Assembly (NCBI GenBank): GCA_030674185.1
Contig: CM060315.1
Coordinates: forward strand, 88,322,415-88,386,414
DNA: 64,000 nucleotides
DNA from: Monoplex corrugatus
Lineage: Eukaryota; Mollusca; Gastropoda; Littorinimorpha; Ranellidae
Direction of reading: 5' to 3'
Part shown: one piece after another, positions 26,625 through 40,300 of the stretch
Layout of the letters: each line of letters starts with the position of its first letter
Position numbering within the stretch: position 1 is the stretch's first letter
Program-made: the position numbers and the translations under genes
The notes under the pieces: generated by a model
Databases searched by the model: none
Seen by the model: the letters and a program-made list of their open reading frames with translations, nothing else
What the model was told of the DNA's origin: nothing

Positions 26625-28545
26625 ACCTAATTGTGGGTTCTTTTTATTTTGTAAATGCCTGACTTAGTGTGGTTTTGTTTGTGTTGTGTGTGAATACCTG
26701 CTTTCAATACTTTTCCTCTCGTGTAAATGCCTGATAGCATGTTGTGTTTGTGATTCTGTGGGGTTTTCTCTGTTAATGCTGAGTGTACATGTGGGTTTTT
26801 CGTTTGTTTCTTTTCTTTATTTTTTTATCTTGTAAATACCTGATTGTGTGTATGCATGGTTTTTTTTTTGTTTTTTTCTTTTGGCTTGTATGTTTGTATT
26901 GTCCTTGTGCCTTGTATGTTTTGTATTGTCAGACCCCTTAACCCATATACCCCCACGTCACGCAACGTGAACCATACTATGAAATCCCATGTCAAGGAAA
27001 GTAACTCTTGCAATTTTCGATAGTTACTAACTAAAGAAATCAATTAAAAGTATAATTACCTTTTTTTATTTCAAGGAATCATTTTTTTGGCATTGTGCAT
27101 ACAATGAAGTACTCACAGAAAGAGTTTTTTTCCAGGTTCATTCTGGTTTTACTCGCAGAAAAAATTATAAAAGTCGGATTGATGGTGAATGTTACCAAAA
27201 ATTTACTGGTGTGATAGTTCAAATCAAAGATGCAGTCCAGAAATGCTTCTTAATGACCTGCAAATGACCCAGAGGACCCAGAACAAAGTCTACTGCAGAA
27301 GCTGAGCATGAAACTGTGCAAAGCTTGCACCAATAATAATAATAATAAGTAGCTTTTGTATAGCACTATTCTCAGTTCGACTCACTGCGCTGTTACATAA
27401 ACAAATAATCTCACTCACATACCAATAACATAATTTTTTAATCACGCACGCACACACACACAAAGGGGGGGGGTATACTTATGAAAATGCAGATCAACAG
27501 GCAGATCATGCACAACACGAACATTTTCCGAAAATTCCTATACTGAAACCAAGCCTAAAACGTCCTGCCATTTTCCAGTTTGGATGTCAGGCAATCAATC
27601 GATACTCGACCCACCTTCGCTGTCACTCTCATTCTCACTATCGTCAAACTCGGCGCAACAGCTTCCAAGTCGGTATCTAAGTCACTTTCTACATCACATG
27701 GATCAACTTTATTAACAAGATCCTCAACCGTAAAACCTTCAAATTCTTCTCCGTCGTCATTCAACAGACGCCGTGCGCCATAACTCCTCATCGGTCATGA
27801 GACTCATTTTCCAAACTGAAAATTCGTAGCACCATTGAAAACTTGATCGATTTTGACACTGTAAAGTTCTAAATGTGGGGCAGGAAGTCGCCAAAACAAG
27901 GCTCTCACTTCGCGGGATTCTCGTTTATGTAAACAATGATGGCCGCGTCCATAGTGGCCACTGTACAGCGAGCGCTTATGGGCCTCCGGGGTAAACGCTA
28001 TTACTATTTACAGCGGGCGCTTTAATGGTTAAAAGGGTTTTAAAAACCCAAGGCAGTAATGCATTGGTGTTTTATCTTATTTTTTGTATTGAGTGTAGCA
28101 CTTTTATTACACAAGACATATATATAGTCGTACATTTGCATCACTATCAGTTGTCACAGAAGGTTTTGTGGAGCACTTAGGGCTGTTGTGAAATAGGCAT
28201 TTTACAGGCAGTCAGAATTATTCTATGCATGTTGAGCAACCCCCCCACTGACAGTGACTGTGCAGTGTGACACTGTCTGACAGATGGTTACCACGGCAGC
28301 CTTAAGGCCAAACGAGCACGGGCACACACGGTCAAACACAAGTCCTCCATCAACCTTTACAACAAGATGTGTGAGATGATCAACTGGTTCGCCGAGCTTC
28401 TGGTCATACAGGAGATGACCGACACCATCATTCTGCAGGTAACTGAGAGAGACTTGGCACACTTTTCTGGCTTCATGGGTCTGTTGGAGACTCACGTGTC
28501 TCTCTCTCTCTCTCTCCTCCCTCTCTCTCTCTCTCTCTCTCTCCT

Positions 28546-28582
<37 letters not shown>

Positions 28583-29257
28583 CTCTCCTAATTTCTTGTT
28601 TATCTTATTACAATGTCTGATCATTACATTAGGAACCATGCAGTTTCTCTGTCTTTTATTTAATCATAAATACTTCCCATTTGTAATCATTGCTTTAGCA
28701 GCCATTCGTTTTTCTAGTTATCATCAATTACTTCTCGTATCTGATCATTGCATCAGCAGCCGTTCGGTTCGCTAGTTATCATATCTGATCCAGATCTGAT
28801 CATTGCATTAACTTGTAATGTCTTTTTGGAAGCATGATTTGTATGAATGTGAGGCCTGGACAATCAGCAAGCAAAATCAGAATAAGATTGAGGCAGCTGA
28901 AATGTGATTCTTAAGAAGAATGTGTTCCAATGACAGCAAAGAAAATAAAGACAATCTTGAGAGAAGCAAACACCAGAAGAGTATTAATGAAGCAGATTAG
29001 GAAAAGATGAACAACATGTATAGGACATTTTATGAGGTAAGAGAAATTTGAGTGCCTAGTCACAACAGGAAGACTGGAGGGAAATAAAACACCAGATAGA
29101 CCCAGGGAGATAATATTAGTATGCTGAGTGGGTGGGTACAAGAAGGTTAGAAGATAAACTTGCAGCAACAAAAAATAGATTCATGTGGAGGGCCATGATC
29201 ACCAGTGCCATGCGCGGCAAGGCACATGAGTGTCCTTTCTTTCTCTCTCTCTCTCTC

Positions 29258-29334
<77 letters not shown>

Positions 29335-31303
29335 CATTCTGGTTTGTTCTGTCCACAGATCATCACCATGATTTGTGTTTGAAATAATGAAGTGTATTGT
29401 CAGTTCAGATAGTACAGCGATAGTTGAAATAATATGAATATGGTAATTTTTCTTTTCTTTACAGATGTCATCTGTAGGGGTATCAGCGTTTTTTGTGGAG
29501 AATATCAGTGAACTTCAGTTGAACGCCATGAAACTGGTCACCACTGTAAGTTATTCAGTTCAACTGACCCACAGCTTTGGGTTTGATTGTGTGAAATGTA
29601 ATCATGTATGTGTGTTGTGTGGGTGGGTGTTTCCTTACTGGTTTTTCCCTTACTGCATTTCCTGTTTCCAAATGGGCAAAAGCTGAGCATACACTTTGAC
29701 TGTGTCAGTTATGGATACTGTTATTTCCCCTCCCCCTGGCTTGAAACTGAAAGTGAACAGTTTTGGGGTCGGGTCTTGGTGAGGAGGTTGGATTGGGGGG
29801 TTTAGAAAGAAATATTTAATATTGTCAAGGTTGTTTAGAAATGCTTCTTATATTTTAAACTTACAAATAACAATACGTGGGCTATATATAGTCCTACTTT
29901 TGAAGGCAGAAATGAGAATAATGTCAAAAATAGATATAGGCTTACTTTTTTTCTTTTGTCATTATTAAAGTTCTCTTCAGTCACTTTTTCTTGATGACCT
30001 TATCCAGTAGTTAATAAGCACAAATGTAGAAAGCCTGGAGTTGTCTACAATCAGTGCTTCAACATTACACTCAGTTGTGTAGTGTGCGGTCAGAAAGGTA
30101 AGATTTCACAATGACATGTTTGTTTGGTTTCAGATCTTTTCTCGCTATGACAAACACAGGCAGCTTATTTTAGAAGACATCTTCGCCAGTTTAGCCAGAC
30201 TTCCCTCCAGCAAACGCAACTTGCGCAACTTCAGGTGAGGCTTTATGTGTGTGCGTGCGTGTGTTCTTTTAAGAGGGTAACACAATTTCAGGTGAGGCGT
30301 ATGTAGTGCATTTGTATGTGTGTAAGAAGAAAGGATCACGAGTGAATAATCTATTTGCATATGAACGAGATGATCATCACGAGCAGGTAGTTAGAGACTT
30401 GTGGAGGCAGCAGATATGGTTACAAGAAATACACTAACTAGAAGTGTTGTGTTGCGTGGAATGAGGTGATCTTGGAGGTGGATGAGACTCGAGTGTGTGA
30501 TCCCAGTCTTCCCATTGAGCCCATAGCATGCTCAACTCTGGGTAGGAATTGGTTGAGGCCAAAAAATCTGACAACCATTTTGAAAGGACTGATGGAGATT
30601 CGAACCCACAACCTTCCAGTCCATTGCGCTAACCATGACACCCCGGCCACTGGTTCTATGACCATTGTTTTTACAGTGTTTGTTCAATGTTCCAGTGTGT
30701 TTTGTTGTAGATGGTAGACATGGGCGTAGTGTTGAATGTTTCAGCTATCATGTGTAGTGCGTGCAATGTGTGTTTTGTTGTTGACAGTAGACATGGACGT
30801 AGTGTTGTTGCGTCCGTCATGTGCAATGCGTTAGATGTATGTTTGGCGTTGGAAGATAAGATATGGAGGGTTTTGTGTGACAGGTTAAACTCGGAAGAGT
30901 CCATACAGATGGTGACGGCCCTGGCCCTTCAGCTGATCCAGTGTGTGGTCAGACTGCCCTCCCCAGCTCCTCCAGTCCTCCCCAAGAAGAACCTGATCCC
31001 AAAAGGCAGCAGCAGCATAAAGTCAGTACACTCCGCATTCGTTTTGCTGACAAGACTTGAATTTACATCATATCCATTGGCAGACGTGTATGATTCATCC
31101 ATTCTTATATGATGAGGACACTTCAGTGAATAATTCTTGACAGACATGATTGCTATCAAAATCCCCCTTTTTTGTTTTTGTTTTTTTATGTAGTTGAAAT
31201 TGAATATAGACCTTTCATTTTAACTGTGAGAAAGTTGCCATTTTCTTAACTTTGTGTTTTTCATTCTAAAAATATAATAATCTCTGTCTTTCTAAAATAT
31301 AAT

Positions 31304-31364
<61 letters not shown>

Positions 31365-34300
31365 CTCTCTACTCTCCCTTTCTTTTTCTTTTTTTTCGTG
31401 TGCTCTGCTGTAATTCTTTGTCATTATTTGTATACTGAACCAAGACTACATGTTTGATAAATAAAACATTAGCATTATTTCATACACTTTTATCCAGTCA
31501 AAGTTGTCCCTTACAAAGACACAGATACAGTGAGTGATGCTGTGATAACATGCTCCTCCTGGGAAGAGCAGCCCTAGTGCGCCATGGAAAATATTTCAAC
31601 AATCTTCAGTATAATATAATACAGTTAAATATTTGACTATGAGTGCCTCCCCTGTGGGGATGCTCTGTCCGTGTAAATAGTATCCCCATTCCTTGCTAGA
31701 AATTTCTTCTTTTTTTTGCCACTTTGTTTTTCTGCCTTACTCCTTTGCTTTCTGCCTTACTCCTTTGCTTTCTGTCATCTTTCCTGTCACTTTCTGAGTT
31801 GCTGGTCCATTCATCTGTATGTAATCTATAAACCCTTGTATTTTTCTAAAAGGATTGATGATTGGATACATGTATTGTTTATTTTTGATTCTTAAGAAAT
31901 GTGATGTGCAGAAGCAGTTATGGTAATTTGGGCCAGTTTTTATGTTTTATGTCTCCTTATGTTTTCATTTATATTCAGTTTTTTTGTTTGTTTTGTTTTG
32001 TTTTTTTGCAGCCTGGTGATAAACTGGACGCAATGATCACCATCAGAGTCATATCCTTAGATTATATGCAAGAATGCAATGTTGTCGGTACTTAATTTTT
32101 TTAAGTTTTTTTTTTTTTTTTTTTTAAAGGACATAGAGGTGTTGTGTACATTTTGAAACAGTTATAGCCCTGATCTGGCTCTGTGCACTCAGCTTGGCTT
32201 TAAACAATAATTATAATATTAACCTCTTGAGTGCCGTGTCCGTAAAATTTACGGAGCTCTCAGAGCCTTCTCTGGTGCTTACATACGTGAAATTCACGGA
32301 GGTAGTTTGACGCACGTTTCAGCCTAATGTGAATGGGAGAGAAGCACTGACTGATGTTGTCAGTCTCAGAGAGGGTTCATAAAAGTGACTGGCTTCCTTT
32401 ACATGGCTTTTTTTACCTACGCAACCCTCACCAGATTGGTTTTATTTATCTGAAAAGAGAAACTGGTTTTCAGCAAAAATGTTGACACCAGGACTGCCTT
32501 GCAATGCTGCATGTTTTCAGCCTTTGAAAGCACTTGAGTTGAGTCAAGAACTTATAAATGACTGTAGGATGATTCAGAAGACAAATCTAACACAAGAAGA
32601 GGTTGAAAACAGCGGTAGTTACTGACTGTTGGTATGAAACCTGCAGCAGACAGGCCCAACACAAAAAGTATTGATTTTTTGAGCCCCTGACATGAAGGTT
32701 CCACCCCCACCCCCACCCCAAGATTCCTGTTATAGGCAATACTGGCAGCTAGCCAACACTTTTCACAGACTACACTGTAGAATTATATAAGCAACAGTGT
32801 CAGTGAGTAGTGTTAGAAGTGGCAAGGGGAAGACTAGGGTGATGGAGTGGGGTGGGGGTGGGTGGGTGTGCCTCAGGGGAGGACTTGACCAGGTCAAACC
32901 ACTCAATATACTAGCACACTGTGGCTCTTTGTAACTCTGGTCAGCTGTCAGTGATCTCTTAGTAGGAAGTCTGCCTAAGTCTGAATACTTTTAGATTTCA
33001 TCAGGAGGGTCATATCTTCTATTTTTTCCTTGTTTTTCTGCTTTCCATTGCGAGTGGGTAGGAGTTTTTAACGGGAATTTCCACAAAATATTACAAATAT
33101 GTAGTAATTTCAAGAAATTACTACATAAATCATCTGAAATACATTAGTCATACCTAATGCACCATTCTGTGTAATTTCATGCATAGATTCCCATAAATAT
33201 GGAAGCAACAGTTGTTTTAATGTACATGGTAACGATGCAACATTTTTTCCCTGGCACATGGAAAACACTGGGTGTCAAAAAATGTTGGCACTCAAGGGGT
33301 TAATGGTAGTAGTAATGATAGTAATGACTGTGTAGTGGACCAGTTGTGTGGTGTTTGTTTCACATGTGCCTGTTTGTGTTGCCATGGACCAGCAGGCAGG
33401 CAGTGACAATGATGTGGTCATCGTCACCTCCTATGAAACAGCCATGAGAACGGCCTACAACTTCTTGACCGTCTTCCTCAAAAAGTGAGTCTTTGGTAGT
33501 AATGGTGCTTTTGGTGTGTTTGTGATGATCGATGGGTGCGGTGGTCAAGTGGGTAAGATATCACACTTCTACTTGGAAAAGTGGTTAAGGTATCTCACTT
33601 CCACTTGGAAGGTCAGGGATCCGATCCTGACAGGGTACTTCCCACTGGTAAGTAAGGGGTGGACATTTTTCTCATCTCCTGGATATGCAGACTGTGCAGC
33701 TACATACCGCCTGCATAGTATGGGAAAACAACATGCATACACATTTGAGAAAAAGTGGAATGTTTAACCTCAAATTTTGACTCCTGCAGCCTATCCACCA
33801 ACCTCAAAAACTTGACCTCCTCACCCTATCCACCAGCTTTTTGCAGGAAGCTGGTGGATAGGGTAGGGGAGTCAAAAGCTTTTTATTTGCTTGCATAGTT
33901 GACAGTGCAGATGCTGGTCGACAGGGTGCGGGAGTCAAAGGGTTACGGAAAAAGGTTTCTTTGTTTTCACTTATTTTCAGGCATGGAAGTTCTCCTGAGA
34001 TCTGCTATTGTCGGTGGATTCCTCATAAAAAGAAGAAGAAAAAAACACTTCTACAGATTCTCTGAAAGAGAGAAAGAGAATGTATCCCTACAGATCCCAA
34101 ATTTTAAAGAGGTTTCACATTCAAATAATACATGTATACGCAGTTGCTGCCTGCAGTTCTTCAAAAGCTGAATAGCTCTTTCAGTCTTTACCACTACCAT
34201 CCTGCATCGGCATCAGTGATAGCAAAACAGTAACTTAACCCTTTGATTTCTTCACCCTATTTCAGGAAGCTGGTGGATAGGGTGAATGAATCAAAAAGTT

Positions 34301-37300
34301 GAGGTTTGCTGATGGTGAAGTGGGTGTGGGAGTCAACAGGATTGTTAATTAGGTGGATGCTTCCGCTGAAGTGACGTTGAACATAGCACGCTAACATGTT
34401 TCAGCCACCATGTTTTGTCTTGTTTTGATGGAGTGTGTGTTGATTGTTATCATTGAGTGCATGAGGAAAACTATCTTCAGTGGCCAAAACAGTTAACCAG
34501 ATGTATGCAGTCCATAAAGAAGATGTTGCTAACAAGTGGAATTGTAATTAATCAGTATTTCTACGTACTATATTTTGTTTTCATTACATTTTAACTACAG
34601 AAAATATTTTGTTTATGAAATCAGTGTGAATTTTATGCTCAGATTGCAAGAAGAAAAATGTTTCCAAGGGCAGCAAGCCCCAGGTCTCCCTAATTTCAGA
34701 GGTTTGTCATGAGCAATTCCCATGCCTGTGTTTACTTGTGCATGCTGATTGATTATTAAAATGGCAACTTCACCCAAATGTGACCTTTGAACTGACTGCT
34801 CGCTGTTGACAGATGCACAACCAAAGGGGAAGAGGATTACCGGCCATTGTTTGAGAACTTTGTACAGGACTTATTGTCCACTGTCAACAAACCAGAATGG
34901 CCGTCGTCAGAACTTTTACTCAGCTTACTGGGCAGGATTCTGGTGAGTAGTCTGGTCTGTGATGTTTGGTTCCCCTCTGACTTAGAACAAAAATATGACA
35001 GTGTGTTTATTCATGTTGATGTAATAATATAATGTGGTCATCATCACCTCCTTTGAAACAGCCATGATAAACTTGTGTGTGTGCAGGTCCACAATTCAGC
35101 AGCAAGTCAACAGACACATCACTGCGAGTGGCGTCATTAGAGTACTTGGGCATTGTGGCTGCTCGCCTCAGGAAAGACGCCATCTCCAGTCACCTTAACC
35201 AGGAAGTCATTGATGATATTGTGCAAAAGGTGAGCAAGTTTGATGCATAAAGTAGAGAAGGAGAAAGGCAGAGATGATTTCAGACTTCAAAACACTTAAT
35301 AACTCAAGATTTAACCTCTTAAGTGCCGTCAACATAAAATTTACAGTGCTCTCGGAGTCTTTTGTGGTGCCTGCTTACGTAAAAGTTATGGAGGTAGTTT
35401 GACGAACGTTTCAGCCTAATGTAAATGGGAGAGAAGCACTGACTGATGTTGTCAGTCTCAGAGAGGGTTCATAAAAGTGAATGGCTTCCGTTACATGACT
35501 TTTTGACATTTGCAACCCTCACCAGATTGGTTTTATTTACCTGAAAAGAGAAACTGGTTTTCAGCAAAATGCTGACACCAGGACTGTCTTTCAATGCTGC
35601 ATGTTTTCAGCCTTTGAAAGCATCCGAGCGGAGTCAAGAACTTTTAAATGACTGTAGGATGATTCAGAAGACAATGCTGACACAAGAAGAGGTTGAAAAC
35701 AGCAGTAGATACTTGCTGTTGGTATGAAATGTGCACCAGACAGACCCAATGCGAAAAGTATTGATTTTACGAGCACATGACACAAAGGGTTTGTGGCCAC
35801 AGGCTATACTGGCAGCTGGCCAACAACTTTATACCTTCCCAACATTGTAGAATACAGCTACACATTCAGTGAGTAGTATTAGAAATGGCAAGGGGAGGAC
35901 TAGGGTGATGGGATGGAGTGGAGTGGGGGGCGTGTGGCAGCGGACGACTTGACCGGGTCAAGCCACTCGGTGCACTAGCACACTGCTCCTCTTTGTAGCT
36001 CTTTAGCTGTCAGTGATCTGTCAGTATGAGCTCAGCCAAAGTCTGAATACTTTTAGATTTCATCAGGAGGATCATATCTTCTATTTTTGTCCTTTGGTTT
36101 CTATCGCGAGCGGTTATGAGTTTTTTTACGGGAATTTCCGCAAAACATTACAAATTTGCAGTAATTTCAAGAAATAACTAATCATCTGAAATTACATTTA
36201 GTCATGCCTAATGCACCATTCTCTGTAAATTCATATATAGATTCCCATAAATATGGAAGCAACAGTTGTTTTAATGTACATGGTAGTGATGCAACGTTTT
36301 TCCCTGGCACATGGAAAACGCTGGATGTCAAAAAATGTCGGCACTCAAGGGATTAATAGTACTTAAACCATATCCTACAAGTGCATAAGCTCAGCTAATG
36401 TAAGACACCATACTAACTGCGAAATACTTGATCGGGTGGTCAAGAAATCAGTGAAAAGATTCCCACCACTAGGTGCCATTGTCAAGCACACCCTTATCCT
36501 GATATCCAGTTTTGGTCCAAGTGACGCTTGTCCTCTCTGTTTCAGTATTCTGGAGCAACAGCACCATACTCTCTATGGCCTGTTCAGTCTTTGTGTACCC
36601 TGTGTTTCCTTCAGGCTCTCAGTCTCAACCTGTTGTTGTTTTCAGTCAGAATTTACCACTCATTCTTCACTGGCAGTGTATCCGTATTGCCCTTTTTTTC
36701 AGGATCTTTCACCCTTTCATCATAAACTTCTATTTTCTTTTCTCGCCCCGTCATCAGCTTCCGCCAGCGCGTAGTCATTTTTGATCTTTAATCCTCAGTA
36801 CTTTCCTCAACTGGTTTCTGTACCTAACTCAGTTTAAAACTCTCTTGAGGAATTTTTCCCCTCTCGAGAAAATGCTATTTATTAGTTGGCTGCCTGAATG
36901 ACATGCATTCATTAGAACATTCCATCAAGGACAAAAACCGTAACTTGGTCTATTCCAGATTCTTTATTCCCCTTGTCCTACTCGTGGGGACTTACTGTCT
37001 TTCAACTTCTTGGCCTTTCTGCATTGTAATCACCTTTTTTTCCCCTGTTAGATAGTTTATTAGATCCCACTGGACCTGTCTTACAGGTAGTCCTGGTTAT
37101 TTTACACATGTGTGTGTGTGTGTGTGCGTGTGCGTGTGTTGTGTGTGTGTGTGTGTTTACTGTAAGCGCTTAGGGCTTTTTTTAGATTAAGCGCCATAAA
37201 TGTTCACTATTATTATTATTATGTAATGTAAACATATAAAGGAAGTGTTGAAAAGTAATATAAGCATTCTTTTAAGAAAATAGAGGAAGCATTAAAAACC

Positions 37301-40300
37301 AACAAGGGAGAGTTAAAACATGATAAATCTGTGCCTTGATGAAAACAGGTATGTTGGTTACAAAAATGAACTACAAGAAAACATTGATCTCTACGTCAAG
37401 ATGAGAACATTCAAGAGGACCTTGTTCTTTCATCTGTCCATCCGTGCCTTTTCATGTGGTGCGGATAGATGGAGTTGATGGTCAACAACAAGCTGAAAGG
37501 CTTGAAGAGAAGAAATGCTATATGTTGTCAGTCTTCACACCTTCAGCCAGGTCTTTCTTGGTCTGCCTTAAGCTTGAACCCCTCTTTCACAGTATTTGTG
37601 GCCTTTTGTATTGATGTCTGCTGGGACAAAATCTTGCTTTTTTTGGTATGTTCACTAATTTGTTCACTTCTCATTCATTTCATAAAATATCTTTTCAGTT
37701 TTTGGTTGTATTTTGCTTATACCCTAGCTTATGGTTTGATGTCATAGTTGTTTGATTTGGTTCATAGTATGATTAGAGCAGATACAATCTTTTTTCTCCA
37801 AAAAAAAACAAACTTTTGGAACATACATACACACACAATAGCACATAAAAGCACACAAAACAGCAAAATTTGTTTTTTGTATATAATAGATATCAAGTGA
37901 AAAAGTTTGCTTACTATTATTACTCTGTGCATGTTTTTTCTCTGCAACAGTCAATAAGTTCTTGGGTGTAGCACAGTGGATGAAGAAACAGAATGGGCAG
38001 TTGTTCTGCCATCTTGAATCGCGTTATTGGGTTCGTTGCTTTCCGATGGTAATTAGACTAATAAATATTCAATTCTCTGACGGGTCGAAGGGAAAAAAAC
38101 TGCACATTGACATCTCCACAAGAGGTTGGCCAAGTTTCTTGTGTTATCTCCCATTTTTCCCCAAAAATTTCAATGACAAAAATTTCCTGTGGCAGACATG
38201 GTTACAGGCGTATGGACATGTCAAAACAGCCCTGTAGTAGACACAGCATAAGCAGAAAAGAGGTTAAGTCCAGAGTTTTCTTAAGTATGTTTGTTGAGCC
38301 TGCTGATGGAATTGTTTTCTGGTCAAATGATGTGAGCACTTAAATCTTTGCTGATGCATGCGATCATGGATTGGTGTTGCTCTCACCATTTATCTGACCT
38401 TCGCTGTAATTGGATCATACTACATCTGGTCTTGTTGAGAGCCCTTGTTGAACAGCGCATCTCACAGGGGGGTCATTGCGTGCTTCAGGAGTTTGGTCAC
38501 AGGAAGAAAGGATGGGTCATTCAAGGTCATTGTGTGCTTCAGGAGTTTGGTCACAGGAAGAAAGGATGGATCATTCAAGGTCATTGCGTGCTTCAGGAGT
38601 TTGGTCACAGGAAGAAAGGATGGGTCATTCAAGGTCATTGCGTGCTTCAGGAGTTTGGTCACAGGAAGAAAGGATGGGTCATTCAAGGTCATTGCGTGCT
38701 TCAGGAGTTTGGTCACAGGAAGAAAGGATGGGTCATTCAAGGTCATTGTGTGCTTCAGGAGTTTGGTCACAGGAAGAAAGGATGGATCATTCAAGGGGAT
38801 ATTGGAAGAAGGGGGAAAATTATGACAGTGTGTTTGTACATAAGTCAGAAAGGGGACTGGAGAGATTGAGTAATGAAAAGAATGCGTTAGAACAGTTAAC
38901 AGTAAACCAAAATTGTCTCACTTTCAAGGTTGTGAAGCTGAAGGCTAATGGTTAGCGAAAAATATGGCCTAGGGGGTATGGCAGGATGACTGTTTTGAGT
39001 GGCAAGGTCATATCTGTATTCAGTGAGCTAGAACTGTAGACCAGTTTCTTTTTTGACATTGTGGAGCAGTTTTAGCTTTGTTTTTTAAAAAAGCATTTAA
39101 TTGGTTTGGGTTTTATTTGCTTGTGTGTAATACAAATTACATAAAGTGTCAAACAATCCTGACAGACTATTCTAGTCTGCAGCAGTCATGCCAAAGTGTT
39201 TTGCCCACACAGTAGGTGGTATATTGCTGCACAGTCTGCATCCTGTCTTCCCATCTTTGGTGGGCATGCATGCTGGGTGTTTTCATGTTTTCTGCCAGCC
39301 ACCCACATGACTCACAGGATGTTTAATGTGTGTCCGATATTCTGCATGTGCCTTCACTGGAAGGGAGTTCTGCAGGTCTGCTCACAAGCTGACTTGGGGA
39401 GATCGGGAAAAAAAATCTCCACCCTTTACATAGGAGGCAGCATTGTTTTGGCAGATTGAACCCAAGACCTTCCAATGAAAAATCTGACGTGTACCTATGT
39501 TACTTCCACACATATTAGTAAAATTGTTAATAATTCGTGGCAGTCAGGGAAACATTCTTCGTAGTTTGTGTCTAAAGTAAGGAGATAGTGAATTATTGCC
39601 TGATGTGTGCTGTAGATGTGTCTAAAGTAAGGAGATAGTGAATCATTGCCTGATGTGTGCTGTAGATGTGTCTAAAGTAAGGAGATAGTGAATTATTGCC
39701 TGATGTGTGCTGTAGATGTGTCTAAAGTAAAGAGATAATGAATATTGCCTGATGTGTGCTGTAGATGTGTCTAAAGTAAGAGATAGTGAATTATTGCCTG
39801 ATGTGTGCTGAAGATGTGTCTAAAGTAAGGAGATAGTGAATCATTGCCTGATGTGTGCTGTAGATGTGTCTAAAGTAAGGAGATAGTGAATTATTGCCTG
39901 ATGTGTGCTGTAGATGTGTCTAAAGTAAAGAGATAGTGAATTATTGCCTGATGTGTGCTGTAGATGTGTCTAAAGTAAAGAGATAGTGAATCATTGCCTG
40001 ATGTGTGCTGTAGATGTGTCTAAAGTAAGGAGATAGTGAATCATTGCCTGATGTGTGCTGTAGATGTGTCTAAAGTAAGGAGATAGTGAATCATTGCCTG
40101 ATGTGTGCTGTAGATGTGTCTAAAGTAAGGAGATAGTGAATCATTGCCTGATGTGTGCTGTAGATGTGTCTAAAGTAAGGAGATAGTGAATCATTGCCTG
40201 ATGTGTGCTGTAGATGTGTCTAAAGTAAAGAGATAGTGAATTATTGCCTGATGTGTGCTGTAGATGTGTCTAAAGTAAAGAGATAGTGAATTATTGCCTG

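Noticed and set aside
31980..32092. Exon-like frame with PGDKLDAMITIRVISLDYM after a T-rich tract and GCAG
   Set aside because: The same sequence recurs at 55.6 and 61.9 kb as part of the R1 SINE-like family and does not fit NIPBL.
38348..38955. ORFs of 110-173 codons on both strands with an 18-residue repeat
   Set aside because: Unit length 54 keeps frames open by arithmetic; no start context, splice sites or family resemblance.
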